Shown here in pieces: positions 44,049-53,130 of a DNA stretch of 64,000 nt. Below the pieces are notes generated by a model. That model saw only the letters and a program-made list of their open reading frames with translations. It did not search any database and was not told the DNA's origin. A program made the translations under genes and the position numbers. Every line of letters begins with the position of its first letter. The first letter of the stretch is position 1. The stretch covers positions 248,001 to 312,000 of the forward strand of contig NZ_JAIETU010000003.1 in the NCBI RefSeq assembly GCF_019744875.1, read 5' to 3'. This DNA comes from Hyphomicrobium sp. (lineage in GTDB: Bacteria > Pseudomonadota > Alphaproteobacteria > Rhizobiales > Hyphomicrobiaceae).

Positions 44049-44486
44049 ATGTTCAAGCACATCCTGATCGCCACCGACGGCTCGGACCTGGCCCAGAAGG
44101 CCGTCACCCAGGGCCTCGCGCTCGCCAAGGCGCTCGGCGCGCGCGTCACCGCCTTGTACGTCACCGAACCCTGGGTGGCCGTGGCGCCCGGCGAGGTCGC
44201 GATGGCCTTCCCCGTCAAGGAGTACGAGGACAGCATCTCTGCAAACGCGGCGCGCATTCTCGATGGCGTCGCCACCGAGGCCGCGACGGCCGGCGTCGCC
44301 TGCAGTGGCGAGCACATGAAAGACCAGTTCCCGGCCGAGGGCATCATCGCCGCCGCCGCCCAGAACGCGTGCGATCTGATCGTCATGTCCTCGCACGGCC
44401 GCCGCGGCTTGATGCAGGTCCTGCTTGGAAGCCAGGCCAGCAAGGTGCTGGCCGGCAGCACAGTGCCCGTCCTGATCTGTCGCTAA
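44049..44486 (+). CDS. Universal stress protein (UspA family)
   Basis: The 145-residue protein has MFKHILIATDGSDLAQKAV at the start (nucleotide-binding Asp) and the ATP-binding loop SSHGRRGLMQVLLGSQASKV near the end, followed by VPVLICR. UspA proteins are cytoplasmic, bind ATP or AMP and take part in stress survival. It is convergent with the RND permease gene, with only 13 bases between stops, and has its own upstream region. Confidence 0.96.
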   Translation: MFKHILIATDGSDLAQKAVTQGLALAKALGARVTALYVTEPWVAVAPGEVAMAFPVKEYEDSISANAARILDGVATEAATAGVACSGEHMKDQFPAEGIIAAAAQNACDLIVMSSHGRRGLMQVLLGSQASKVLAGSTVPVLICR

Positions 44487-44499
44487 CTCGCCCCCGCAG

Positions 44500-47400
44500 T
44501 CACGCCGCCGACGGCGCCGCCGATACATGGGCCGCCGAAGCGTGGGCCGTCGCCTCCGGTCGCGAGCCGGGCGGCGGGATGCGGAACCACGCCACATAGA
44601 GCGCCGGCAGGAACACGAGCGTCAGCAGCGTCGCCACCATCAATCCGCCGATGACGGCGAACGCCATCGGCCCCCAGAACACCGTGCCCGCGATCGGCAC
44701 CATGCCCAGAATGGCCGCCGCCGCCGTCAGCAGGATGGGCCGCAGGCGATGCTCCGTCGCACTGATCACGGCCTCCCACGGCGGCTCGCCGTCGTTGATG
44801 TGCATGTCGATCTGCTCGATCAGGATCACCGAGTTCCGGATCACCATGCCGATCAGCGAGATCACGCCGAGGATCGCGACGAAGCCCATCGGAATGCGGA
44901 ACAGCAACAGCGACGCCACCACGCCGATCAGCGCCAGCGGCGCGGTCAGCAGCACCATAACCAGCTTCTGGAAGCTCCTGAGCTGGATCATGAGAATCGT
45001 CGTCATCATCAGCAGCATGATCGGGAACACGGCGAAGATGCTCGCCTGCGCCTTCGCGCTGTCCTCGACCGTACCGCCCGCCGTCACCGAATAGCCCGGC
45101 GGCAGCGTGGTGCGGAACTTGTCGATCGCAGCACCGAGCTGCCGTACGACCGTCATCGCCTCGACGCCTGGCACGACATCCGCCTGCACGGTCACGGTCG
45201 GCAGGCGCGAGCGGCGCCAGACCAGCGGTGGCTCGAGCGTGTAAGAGAGCGTCGCCACCTGCGCCAACGGCACGTTGCCGCCCGACGGCGTCGCGAGCCT
45301 CAAGCTGCGCAGCGTATCGAGCTTGGCGCGCTCACCTTCCACGGCACGCGTCACCACATCGACGAGATAGGTGTGATCGCGCACCTGCGTGATCGTCGTG
45401 CCCGACAGCACCGAGTTGATGTTGCTCGCGATCTGCCGCGAGGTCAGCCCGACGGCCCGCGCCCGGTCTTGGTCGATGTCGACCTTCACCACCTTGGACA
45501 GCTCGCTCCAGTCGAAGTTGATGTTGGTCACATTGGGATTTGCGCCCATCACGCCTGCGAACTCCAGCGCGCGCTCACGCACGCTGGCCGCATCGTCGCC
45601 GCTGACGCGGAACTTGAGCGGCCAGCCCACCGGCGGACCGAGCTCAAGCGGGCTGACGCGGATCATCGCATCTTCGAAACCAGTCGCCACCGCCGCCTCG
45701 ATGCGCGCCTGCACACCGGGCCGCTGCTTGAACCCCTTCGTCACCACCACGGCCTGCGCAAAGAAGGTGTTGGCGAGCTGCGCATCGAGCGGCAGATAGA
45801 ACCGCACCGCGCCCTGCCCGACGTAGAACGTCCAGTAGTCGACGTCCGGATCCGCCTTGAGGATGGCCTCGATGCGTTCCACCGTCTGCTCCGTCGCATG
45901 GATGGAGGCGGTTTGCGGCAACGTCACGTTGATCAGCAGCTCCGGCCGGTCGGAAGCCGGAAAGAACTGCTGCTGCACGAAGCGCATGCCCACCAGCGAC
46001 AGCACGAAAACGGCGACCGTTCCCGCAAGCACCAGCCATTTCGCCCGCAGCGCGCGATCGAGCACGCGCCCGAACAGCGACGTGCCGGGTGCTGCGTGGT
46101 GATGGCCCGTGATCTTGTCGGGAAGGATGAAAACGCCCGTCAGCGGCGTAAACAGCACAGCGACCACCCACGAGACGATCAGCGCAATCCCCACCACCGC
46201 GAACAGCGTAAAGCAGTATTCGCCGGCACTGCTCTTGGCGAACCCCACCGGAATGAAGCCGATGATGGTGACCAGCGTCCCCGTCAGCATCGGAAACGCC
46301 GTCACCGTATAGGCATAGGTGGCGGCCGTTATCTTGTCGGCGCCCTCCTCCAGCTTCGAGATCATCATCTCGACCGCGATCATCGCGTCGTCGACCAGCA
46401 AGCCCAGCGCGATGATGAGCGCCCCGAGCGAGATGCGCTGCAGCGAGATGCCGAAATAGAGCATGGCCGCGAACGTCACCGCGAGCACCAGCGGGATGGC
46501 GACGGCCACCACCACGCCCGGCCGCCATCCGAGCGCCAGGAAGCTGACGCCGAGCACGATGGCGATGGCCTCCCACAGCGTCTTGGTGAACTCTCCGACC
46601 GCCTCTTCCACCACGTGCGGCTGATTGGAAACCAGATGCGGCTCAATGCCGATCGGCAGGTTGCGCGTCACCTCCTCCATCGCCCGCTCGATGGCGTCGC
46701 CGAGCGCGAGCACGTCGCCACCCTGGGACATGGAGATCGCGAGCCCCGTCGCCGGCTCACCGTTGTAGCGGAACATCGGCTGGGGCGGATCGACGTAGCC
46801 GCGCCTCACCGTTGCGATGTCGGAGAGACGATAGAAGCGGTTCCCGGCCTGGAAGTTGATCGACTTGAGGCTTTCCTCGGAATCGAAGCTGCCGGAGACG
46901 CGGACCGAGATCCGTTCCTGTCCCTCCTCGAGCACGCCGCTCGGCACGATGGCGTTCTGCGCCTGAAGGCTATCCATCAGGCTCGACGCGTCGATCCCGA
47001 GCGCGGCCATCTGCTGGGTCGAAAACTCGAGATAGATCTTCTCGTCCTGCGTGCCGATGAAGTCGACCTTGGCGACATCCTTCACGCGCAGGAGCTGCGT
47101 GCGCACCAGTTCGAGCTGATCGCGCACCTCGCGCGGACCGAACCCGTCCGACGTAAATGCATAGATGACACTATACGTGTCGCCGAATTCGTCGTTGAAG
47201 AACGGCCCCTGGATGCCCTCGGGAAGCTGGCTTCGGATGTCTCCGATCTTCTTGCGCACCTGATACCAGAGGTCAGGCACGAGCGCGGCGGGGGTGCTGT
47301 CGAGCAGCGTCACATAGACGAGCGCATCGCCGGGCTTCGTGTAGCTCCGCACGTAGTCGAGATACGGCAGCTCCTCGAGCTTTTTCTCGATGCGGTCTGT

Positions 47401-47616
47401 CACCTGCTTCAGCGTGTCGGCCGTCGTGGCGCCCGGCCACAAGGCGCGCACCACCATCACCTTGATGGTGAACGGCGGATCCTCCTCGCGCCCGAGCTTC
47501 TGGTACGAGTAGAGGCCCGCGATCGCAGACACGATCATGAGATAGACGACAAGACTCTTATGGCGGAGCGCCCAATCGGAAAGATTGAAGCCCGCCGCAC
47601 CCGATGCCCCGCTCAT
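44500..47616 (-). CDS. RND efflux transporter permease
   Basis: The 1038-residue inner-membrane protein has the RND architecture: a first helix at about residues 16-36, a large periplasmic loop, six helices, a second loop and six helices. The proton-relay Asp pair in helix 4 is in LGLLVDDAMIAVEMM. Length and motifs fit the HAE1 type that exports drugs or organic compounds, rather than metal exporters. The start overlaps the adaptor stop by 4 bases (ATGA), so the two genes are coupled. No outer-membrane channel gene follows, so it probably uses one encoded elsewhere. Confidence 0.95.
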   Translation of the reverse strand: MSGASGAAGFNLSDWALRHKSLVVYLMIVSAIAGLYSYQKLGREEDPPFTIKVMVVRALWPGATTADTLKQVTDRIEKKLEELPYLDYVRSYTKPGDALVYVTLLDSTPAALVPDLWYQVRKKIGDIRSQLPEGIQGPFFNDEFGDTYSVIYAFTSDGFGPREVRDQLELVRTQLLRVKDVAKVDFIGTQDEKIYLEFSTQQMAALGIDASSLMDSLQAQNAIVPSGVLEEGQERISVRVSGSFDSEESLKSINFQAGNRFYRLSDIATVRRGYVDPPQPMFRYNGEPATGLAISMSQGGDVLALGDAIERAMEEVTRNLPIGIEPHLVSNQPHVVEEAVGEFTKTLWEAIAIVLGVSFLALGWRPGVVVAVAIPLVLAVTFAAMLYFGISLQRISLGALIIALGLLVDDAMIAVEMMISKLEEGADKITAATYAYTVTAFPMLTGTLVTIIGFIPVGFAKSSAGEYCFTLFAVVGIALIVSWVVAVLFTPLTGVFILPDKITGHHHAAPGTSLFGRVLDRALRAKWLVLAGTVAVFVLSLVGMRFVQQQFFPASDRPELLINVTLPQTASIHATEQTVERIEAILKADPDVDYWTFYVGQGAVRFYLPLDAQLANTFFAQAVVVTKGFKQRPGVQARIEAAVATGFEDAMIRVSPLELGPPVGWPLKFRVSGDDAASVRERALEFAGVMGANPNVTNINFDWSELSKVVKVDIDQDRARAVGLTSRQIASNINSVLSGTTITQVRDHTYLVDVVTRAVEGERAKLDTLRSLRLATPSGGNVPLAQVATLSYTLEPPLVWRRSRLPTVTVQADVVPGVEAMTVVRQLGAAIDKFRTTLPPGYSVTAGGTVEDSAKAQASIFAVFPIMLLMMTTILMIQLRSFQKLVMVLLTAPLALIGVVASLLLFRIPMGFVAILGVISLIGMVIRNSVILIEQIDMHINDGEPPWEAVISATEHRLRPILLTAAAAILGMVPIAGTVFWGPMAFAVIGGLMVATLLTLVFLPALYVAWFRIPPPGSRPEATAHASAAHVSAAPSAA

Positions 47617-48716
47617 GATCCGGCTTGCTCCAGCAGACGCACGGCCTGGCCCTCACGCAACCGGTTGACGCCCGCGGTCACGACCACGTCGCCCTGCTTC
47701 AGGCCTCCGCTCACCACCACCCGGTCGGTCTCGAAGCGCGCCACCTCGATCGGCCGCAGCTTGACCGTCGAGGTCGCGCTGTCGAACACCCATACGGCGG
47801 GTTTGCCGCCCTGGTCGAACAGCGCGCTTCCCGGCAGCGAGATCACAGGCGCCGTCGAGGCCTTCAAGCGCCCCAGCACGCCGGCTCCAAAGCGCATGGC
47901 CGGCGGCGGATTTTCGAGCGAAACCTTGACTTGATACGTACGCGTTACGGGATCGGCGACCGGCGAGACTTCGCGCACCACGCCATCGGCATAGATGGAC
48001 GGGCTGCTCAGGAGCGTCACCAGCACGGCAGGCTTCTCGTTCGGCTGCCGGTCGCGGAACGCGGCTTCGGCCACGTTGAAGACCGCATCCACCTGTTCCG
48101 GCTTGGCGAGCTTCACGACCGTCTGCCCCGCCGCCACGACTTGTCCCGGCTCGGCCGCAACCGCCGTGATAATGCCGTCGAAATCGGCTTTGAGCTCCGT
48201 GTAGGCGAGCTGATCTTTCGCCAGATCGAGCGCCGCCCGGCTCGCTTCGAGCTTGGCTTCGGCCGAGCGCCGGTTCTTGATGGCGGAATCATAGTTCGCC
48301 CGCGTCGTCACACCCTTGCCGAGCAGTTCGTCCTGCCGTCCTTCGGTCGCCTGCGCCTCCACGAGCACGGCCTCGGCCGAGGCGACATCGGACTGTGCGG
48401 ACCGCAGGCGGTTCTGGAAATCCTGCTCGTCGAGCCGCGCCAGCAGATCCCCGCGCTTGACCGACACGCCGATGTCGACCGCGCGCGAAACGAGCTTGCC
48501 GCCGACCTGGAAGCCGATGTCGCTCTCCTGCCGTGGCCGGATTTCGCCGACCGCCTGACGATCGTCCTCGATGGGCTTGGCTTCCGCGACGATCGTGCGA
48601 ACGGGGCGGATCTCTGGCGGCGGCGGCACGACCGCCTCACTGCATCCGGCCAATCCGAAAAGAACACCGCAAGCAGAAATTCGGAGCGCTGTGAAATACT
48701 TGTCGCGCGGTTTCAT
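47613..48716 (-). CDS. RND efflux periplasmic adaptor, lipoprotein
   Basis: The 367-residue protein has a lipoprotein signal with lipobox LAGC (about residues 21-24) and the membrane fusion protein layout: lipoyl half-motifs (RQESDIGFQVGGKLVSRAVD and ADFDGIITAVAAEPGQVVAA), a helical hairpin between them, and beta-barrel and C-terminal domains. It bridges the permease and an outer-membrane channel. Translation is coupled to the permease. A perfect palindrome lies 26 bases before the ATG and is the likely regulator site. Confidence 0.95.
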   Translation of the reverse strand: MKPRDKYFTALRISACGVLFGLAGCSEAVVPPPPEIRPVRTIVAEAKPIEDDRQAVGEIRPRQESDIGFQVGGKLVSRAVDIGVSVKRGDLLARLDEQDFQNRLRSAQSDVASAEAVLVEAQATEGRQDELLGKGVTTRANYDSAIKNRRSAEAKLEASRAALDLAKDQLAYTELKADFDGIITAVAAEPGQVVAAGQTVVKLAKPEQVDAVFNVAEAAFRDRQPNEKPAVLVTLLSSPSIYADGVVREVSPVADPVTRTYQVKVSLENPPPAMRFGAGVLGRLKASTAPVISLPGSALFDQGGKPAVWVFDSATSTVKLRPIEVARFETDRVVVSGGLKQGDVVVTAGVNRLREGQAVRLLEQAGS

Positions 48717-49098
48717 ATCGACGGTCCCGCTTCAGATGAAATGGCACCTCCAAGGTGCCACGTCTGCCCGTTTCCGTACAGAGCAGCCACGCGGTTATCG
48801 AATTGATCTTTGGCCTTAAATCGAAGCCCCGTGCGGGGTCACGCCGCGTCATCGTCTGCATGATGGGATGCGCGAGATCAATGCGCGCGCCCACGCGTAT
48901 CGTATGAGCAATGCGGTGCGCCGGCCGGATGAGAAAGGGAACGAGAATGAAGTCGAGGAAGGAAAAGCCATGGCGATCACTGGCATGTCGCGGCCCCTCC
49001 GAGGATGCATGGCGGCCCACTCGAATAAGCGGGGCGTGGCGCTTGACGCCCGCGCAAAGCCTGCCTGTACTCTCATCGATTGAAATGGCGAACACAGC
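48717..49098. other. Intergenic region upstream of efflux operon and truncated hemoglobin
   Basis: These 382 bases separate divergent genes. They hold the palindrome at 48742-48760 and no supported gene; frames seen here have no ribosome site or domain. Confidence 0.5.
48742..48760. promoter_or_regulatory. Operator-like palindrome of the RND operon
   Basis: TGGCACCT-CCA-AGGTGCCA is a perfect 8-base inverted repeat with a 3-base spacer (48742-48760), 26 bases before the adaptor ATG. Size and place fit a dimeric repressor site of the TetR or similar type. No regulator gene is adjacent. Confidence 0.7.
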
Positions 49099-49569
49099 AT
49101 GACGCGCGATCCGCACCCCAAGTCTCCCGGCCTCTCGGTCTCCATCACCGAGCCGATGATCCACAAGCTCGTCCACGCATTCTATGCGGACGTGCGCCGC
49201 GATCCTTTGATCGGCCCGATATTCGAAAGCCATATCGAAAACTGGGACGAACACCTCGAAAAGCTCGTCGCGTTCTGGTCGTCGGTGACACTGATGACCG
49301 GCCGCTACAAAGGACGGCCGATGGCGGTCCATATCGGGCTCCCCGAAATTTCGCGAGCGCATTTCGAGCGCTGGCTGGCGTTGTTTCGCGCGTGCGCCCG
49401 TGACATCTGCCCACCGCAGGCCGCCGCGGTCTTTATCGAACGCGCCGAGCGGATCGCCGAGTCTCTGCACTTGGGCATCAGCCTGCATCGCGGAGAGCCC
49501 CCGGGCATCACGCCTCCCGACTTTCGCTCGCCCGCCATCACCGAGCCGAAACCCGAGCCCGCTTCATGA
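49099..49569 (+). CDS. Group III truncated hemoglobin
   Basis: The 156-residue protein has the 2-on-2 globin pattern: FYADVRRDPLIGPIFESHI (helix B, Tyr and Phe of the heme pocket), FWSSVTLMTGRYKGRP, and a proximal His in SRAHFERWLALF. Group III members such as Campylobacter Ctb bind O2 or NO and are linked to nitrosative stress and low oxygen. Its last 4 bases overlap the next gene, 5-formyltetrahydrofolate cyclo-ligase (ATGA), so both are translated from one message. Confidence 0.9.
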   Translation: MTRDPHPKSPGLSVSITEPMIHKLVHAFYADVRRDPLIGPIFESHIENWDEHLEKLVAFWSSVTLMTGRYKGRPMAVHIGLPEISRAHFERWLALFRACARDICPPQAAAVFIERAERIAESLHLGISLHRGEPPGITPPDFRSPAITEPKPEPAS

Positions 49570-50159
49570 TCGCCCCGCTCACGGACGCCCAACGCACCTG
49601 GCGCCGCGAGCAGCGGACTCGTCTCCTCGAACAGCGCCGTCTGATGCCCAGCGCCGAGCGGCGCAGCCTCAGCGATCTCGTCATTGCCAATCTCGACCGC
49701 ATCGTCGAAGCACGCGACGTCAAGGTTCTGGGCATCTATTGGCCGATCAAGCGCGAGATCGATCTTCTCGCCTGGGCCGCATCCGTCGCCGCCCGGCGCC
49801 CGGTCGCACTCGCCCTTCCGGTCGTCACCACTCCGAAAGCCCCGCTCGACTACTGCGTCTGGCGCAAAGGCGATCCGATGACGCGCGGTTTCTGGGATAT
49901 CCCGGCCCCGGCCGAGCAGGTCCCTGCCTCGCCCGACGTCGTCATCGCGCCTCTGGTGGGGTTTTGCGGCTGCTGGCGGCTCGGCTACGGCGGCGGCTAT
50001 TTCGACCGGACGCTTGCCGCCGGCCCCGTGCGGCCTTTCGCCATCGGAATTGGATTTGAAGCGTCGGAAACCCCGGACTTCACCCCTGCGACCCACGATA
50101 TTTCCATGAATTCAATCGCAACTGAACGTCGGATTATATTGTCCGCCGACGTTCCTTAA
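49566..50159 (+). CDS. 5-formyltetrahydrofolate cyclo-ligase
   Basis: The 197-residue protein converts 5-formyltetrahydrofolate to 5,10-methenyltetrahydrofolate with ATP. Features include VLGIYWPIKREIDLLAWA and the nucleotide and product loop RLGYGGGYFDRTLA. The first 25 residues are basic (RTWRREQRTRLLEQRR). The start overlaps the truncated hemoglobin stop. Sixty residues after the catalytic loop end the protein, which is usual. Confidence 0.9.
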   Translation: MIAPLTDAQRTWRREQRTRLLEQRRLMPSAERRSLSDLVIANLDRIVEARDVKVLGIYWPIKREIDLLAWAASVAARRPVALALPVVTTPKAPLDYCVWRKGDPMTRGFWDIPAPAEQVPASPDVVIAPLVGFCGCWRLGYGGGYFDRTLAAGPVRPFAIGIGFEASETPDFTPATHDISMNSIATERRIILSADVP

Positions 50160-50254
50160 TTGGAAAATGTTTAGCAAAATAAATGAACTAGCTTGGCCGG
50201 AAACGGTGCGACGTGAATAAATGGTCGCATCCCCACAAAAGCGTTGTTTCCCCG

Positions 50255-50279
50255 GGAACAGACTCTCCCGGCAGTAGTT
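50255..50279 (+). promoter_or_regulatory. EcfG-like promoter upstream of the Crp/Fnr gene
   Basis: GGAAC (50255-50259), 17 bases, GTT (50277-50279) matches the alphaproteobacterial general-stress pattern GGAAC-N16-CGTT except for A instead of C before GTT. It lies 108 bases before the ATG, in an AT-rich region. Confidence 0.5.
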
Positions 50280-50386
50280 CTGACCTGACGAAAAGGGATC
50301 TTACTGTTTGGCAATGCTGCCAAATACGACTTGATTAAGGCACCCCCTGGATCTACATCAGGTCTATTGGTTGGAGTAAGCGTGTT

Positions 50387-51064
50387 ATGGCGAGTATTTG
50401 CCACGAGAAAAGTTTTGAAGGTTGCGGCCAGGATTTCGGCAAACTGAATCCGGCTGCCCTTGGCGGCGGCATGGTCGTCCAGAATGTGGACACCGGCGAA
50501 TTCCTTTTTCATCCGGGTGAAGACCGCGCGCTCTATCGCATCGAGAGCGGCGCCATCTGCCATTACATGCTTTGGGCCGATGGCCGGCATGACGTGATCG
50601 AATTCGCATTCCCCGGCGACATCGTCGGCCTGGGTCATCTTCGCCATCACGTCAGCACCGCGCAGGCTATGGTCGACACGGTCGTGAGCCTTGTGTCGGA
50701 GGACGAGTTCGAAGCTGCACTCGACTCCGATGACCGCCTGTCGTTCCGCCAGGCGTCCGCCGTCGAGCGCGAGTTCGATTACCTTCGCGAAAAGACGCTG
50801 ATGGAAGGCGCACGTCCGGCTGACGTAAAGGTTGCGAACTTTCTCATCGCCATTTCGAGCGCCAACGGACCGGAAGGCCGCGACACGGCTTTCATCGCCG
50901 ATGACTTCACCGCCGGCTTCGTCGCCGATAAGCTCGACATGTCGATCGATAAGCTCGGCGCGGCATTGCTCTCGCTCAAAAAGCAGGGCGCCGTCAAAGA
51001 AACCGCCGATGGCTTGCGCATTGTCGACATGACGCTGCTGCAGCGGTTGGCCGACGCGGCCTAA
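50387..51064 (+). CDS. Crp/Fnr-family transcriptional regulator
   Basis: The 225-residue protein has an N-terminal cyclic-nucleotide-binding fold (FLFHPGEDRALYRIESGAIC, FPGDIVGLGHLRHH) and a C-terminal helix-turn-helix near 180-205 (FVADKLDMSIDKLGAALLSL). Its N terminus has two Cys (MASICHEKSFEGCG), not the full FNR iron-sulfur set. The recognition helix differs from the usual TxExxSR pattern, so it may bind a different operator. It could respond to stress, given the EcfG-like promoter. A terminator follows at 51099. Confidence 0.88.
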   Translation: MASICHEKSFEGCGQDFGKLNPAALGGGMVVQNVDTGEFLFHPGEDRALYRIESGAICHYMLWADGRHDVIEFAFPGDIVGLGHLRHHVSTAQAMVDTVVSLVSEDEFEAALDSDDRLSFRQASAVEREFDYLREKTLMEGARPADVKVANFLIAISSANGPEGRDTAFIADDFTAGFVADKLDMSIDKLGAALLSLKKQGAVKETADGLRIVDMTLLQRLADAA

Positions 51065-51098
51065 TGCGACATTGATCGCGTACCGGTGTTCCCTACAT

Positions 51099-51119
51099 AA
51101 CGCCCGCGAGGGCGTTTTT
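51099..51119 (+). terminator. Intrinsic terminator after the Crp/Fnr gene
   Basis: AACGCCC (51099-51105) and GGGCGTT (51110-51116) pair perfectly around GCGA, followed by TTT. It starts 35 bases after the stop. Confidence 0.9.
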
Positions 51120-51262
51120 GTGTTACGCGGCTGAGCGCCGGAGCGATCAGCGCGAGGCAAAACGATCAGCGCGCGACAATCGGCGCAACATCGAAAACGC
51201 AGAGGCATCGCGGCCGCAGAGCGGCGCCGCCGATCCAATCGACGACCTAAGAGGACGACGCG

Positions 51263-52084
51263 ATGTCGGATGTTCTAGACAACGTCAAACCAGCCGCACC
51301 CGCCAAGCGCAGCGGAAACCTGCTCACCGAGCGCGTGCTCGACGTCACGCACTACTCCGACAAGCTGTTCGGCCTCCGCACCACACGCACGCCCTCGCTC
51401 CGCTTCCAAAGCGGACAGTTCACGATGATCGGCCTCGAAGTCGACGGGCGCCCCCTGCTGCGCGCTTACAGCATCGCAAGCGCCTACTACGACGATCACC
51501 TCGAATTCCTCTCGATCAAGGTGCCGGACGGCCCGCTCACGTCGCGCCTTCAGCACATCCGCGTCGGCGACGACCTTCTCGTCGGCCCCAAGCCCACCGG
51601 CACGCTCTTGCTCGGCAACCTTCGTCCCGGCCGCCGCCTCTTTCTGCTCGCCACCGGTACCGGCTTCGCGCCGTTTGCGAGCATCCTGCGGGACCCGGAA
51701 ACCTACGAGCGCTTCGAGACCGTGATCGCGGTCGAAGGATGCCGCACCGTCGCCGAGCTCGCCTACGCAAACGGCGTCGTCGAAGCGCTAGGAGGGCACG
51801 AGCTGCTCGGAGAGTACGTGGCCCCGCAGCTCCGCTACTACGCAACGACGACCCAGGAGCCGTCTCGCCACCAGGGCCGCATCCCGCGCCTCATGGCCGA
51901 CGGGACGCTCTACCGGGATCTCGACATCGCCCCACTCGATCGCGAGACCGATCGCGTCATGATCTGCGGCAACCCCGGCATGCTGGCCGACCTCACGAGC
52001 CTGCTGCAAAACAGCGGCTTCGACGAAGGCAACAGCGGCACGCCCGGCGATTTCGTCATCGAGAAGGCGTTCGCCCAGCGCTAA
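51263..52084 (+). CDS. fpr: Ferredoxin-NADP reductase
   Basis: The 273-residue FAD enzyme moves electrons between NADPH and ferredoxin or flavodoxin. RAYSIAS binds FAD, LATGTGFAPFASILRD binds NADP, VMICGNPGM is typical of the second domain, and the C-terminal EKAFAQR fits the alphaproteobacterial type, which lacks the plant-type aromatic end. It stands alone, 198 bases after the Crp/Fnr gene with a terminator between, so it has its own promoter. Confidence 0.93.
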   Translation: MSDVLDNVKPAAPAKRSGNLLTERVLDVTHYSDKLFGLRTTRTPSLRFQSGQFTMIGLEVDGRPLLRAYSIASAYYDDHLEFLSIKVPDGPLTSRLQHIRVGDDLLVGPKPTGTLLLGNLRPGRRLFLLATGTGFAPFASILRDPETYERFETVIAVEGCRTVAELAYANGVVEALGGHELLGEYVAPQLRYYATTTQEPSRHQGRIPRLMADGTLYRDLDIAPLDRETDRVMICGNPGMLADLTSLLQNSGFDEGNSGTPGDFVIEKAFAQR

Positions 52085-52249
52085 AGCGCTCACAAGGGCG
52101 GCGAAGCCATGCAGCGCCGCGCCGTTCCATGGACGCCGCGGCCAGGCAATGTCACCGGGTGTTTTTCCCGTCCCGCTGTCAGTTTGATGTCAGCATGCTC
52201 CAGCTATGTCCTACGCAACCAAAGTGAGCGTTCGGACATTTGCGTAGTC

Positions 52250-52534
52250 ATGACCACGTGTAAGCCTGCTGTGTTCCTGTGCTTCGATCCGCGTGATCCG
52301 TTGCAGTCCGTCGATGACCGCTCCACGTGGCGGCCCACCCGTAACGCCATCCTCATCAGCGCGACCATGCTGCTCGCCGAACCCGGCGGCCCTCATTCCG
52401 TTTCGTGGGACAAGGTCGCGGCCCTCGCCAGCCTTTGCGAAGCACCGGATCCCGTCGCCGACCGCTGGCGCGGCTTCGCCAAGCGCGAAGATACCGACGC
52501 CATGCTGGAGGCGGTGCTCGTTCGAAGTGCATAA
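52250..52534 (+). CDS. Small protein, unknown function
   Basis: A 94-residue product with no signal or membrane segment, containing FLCFDPRDPLQSVDD and RNAILISATMLL. The frame is open 47 codons upstream; I used the first well-placed ATG, but the start is uncertain. No family is recognised. It is convergent with the 85-residue gene at 52553. Confidence 0.45.
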   Translation: MTTCKPAVFLCFDPRDPLQSVDDRSTWRPTRNAILISATMLLAEPGGPHSVSWDKVAALASLCEAPDPVADRWRGFAKREDTDAMLEAVLVRSA

Positions 52535-52552
52535 CGGCGGATAGCCGGATTT

Positions 52553-52810
52553 TCAGGCAGACGATTTCGGATGCTTGATGACCTGCTCCGGACACATCCG
52601 AAGCACGAAGGGAACGACGACGTGCGCACCGAGTGCGGCCGCCTTGAGAGCCGCCGGATCGCGTTCACCCTTGAGGATCCGGTCGTGAATGCGCCGGACC
52701 ATGATGGCGAGCGGCATATCGTGGACCCGGCAAACCTCATCCTCGACCGCAGCGTGCAGCACCGCACTGATAAGCTTGAGATCTTCGGTAGAAATCTTGT
52801 CGAGGATCAT
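52553..52810 (-). CDS. Small helical protein, unknown function
   Basis: The 85-residue product begins MILDKISTEDLKLISAVLHA and is mostly amphipathic helix. It contains conserved-looking DEVCRVHDMPLAIMVRRIH and ends in HPKSSA. There is no signal peptide. The frame is open 51 codons upstream through unusual sequence, and the ATG at 52810 gives a compact globular protein. No family is recognised. Confidence 0.5.
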   Translation of the reverse strand: MILDKISTEDLKLISAVLHAAVEDEVCRVHDMPLAIMVRRIHDRILKGERDPAALKAAALGAHVVVPFVLRMCPEQVIKHPKSSA

Positions 52811-52920
52811 CACACAGCCGCAACCGAAAATGAAAAGCGAACGCTCTTGGATCGACAATGCCGGTCGCGGCGATTTCGTTCCTTGCGCGCGGCGGCGTCC
52901 TGTCCAGCTAGCCCCGCGAC

Positions 52921-53130
52921 TTATCCAGCTAGCCGACTGCACCTCGACGTCTGTGTCGCGCACGCCTGCGTTCCGCCTTGGCGTTCTACCTGGCGAAGAC
53001 GCTCGATCAGCAGCGCCATCTGCACTGGCATTTGCTGGGATACCGGATTATCGCGCTGTAAGCGCTGACCAATTCCCCTCACCAGAAAAGCCATCTCCCG
53101 CTCCATATTGTCGTTCCTTACTCGCGTCAT
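52921..53130 (-). CDS. Small helical protein, unknown function
   Basis: The 69-residue product (MTRVRNDNMEREMAFLVRGI) has a perfect AAGGAG ribosome site 7 bases before its ATG, which decides the start; the frame is open 110 codons further upstream without a good site. It is helical, with a Gln-rich middle (QRLQRDNPVSQQMPVQ) and a Cys in TQACATQTSRCS. The function is unknown. It lies upstream of the 85-residue gene on the same strand. Confidence 0.55.
   Translation of the reverse strand: MTRVRNDNMEREMAFLVRGIGQRLQRDNPVSQQMPVQMALLIERLRQVERQGGTQACATQTSRCSRLAG

Noticed and set aside
44527-47934. Very long open frame on the plus strand opposite the RND operon
   Set aside because: It mirrors the codon structure of two clear transporter genes in GC-rich DNA, is rich in Arg, His and Gln, and has no domain.
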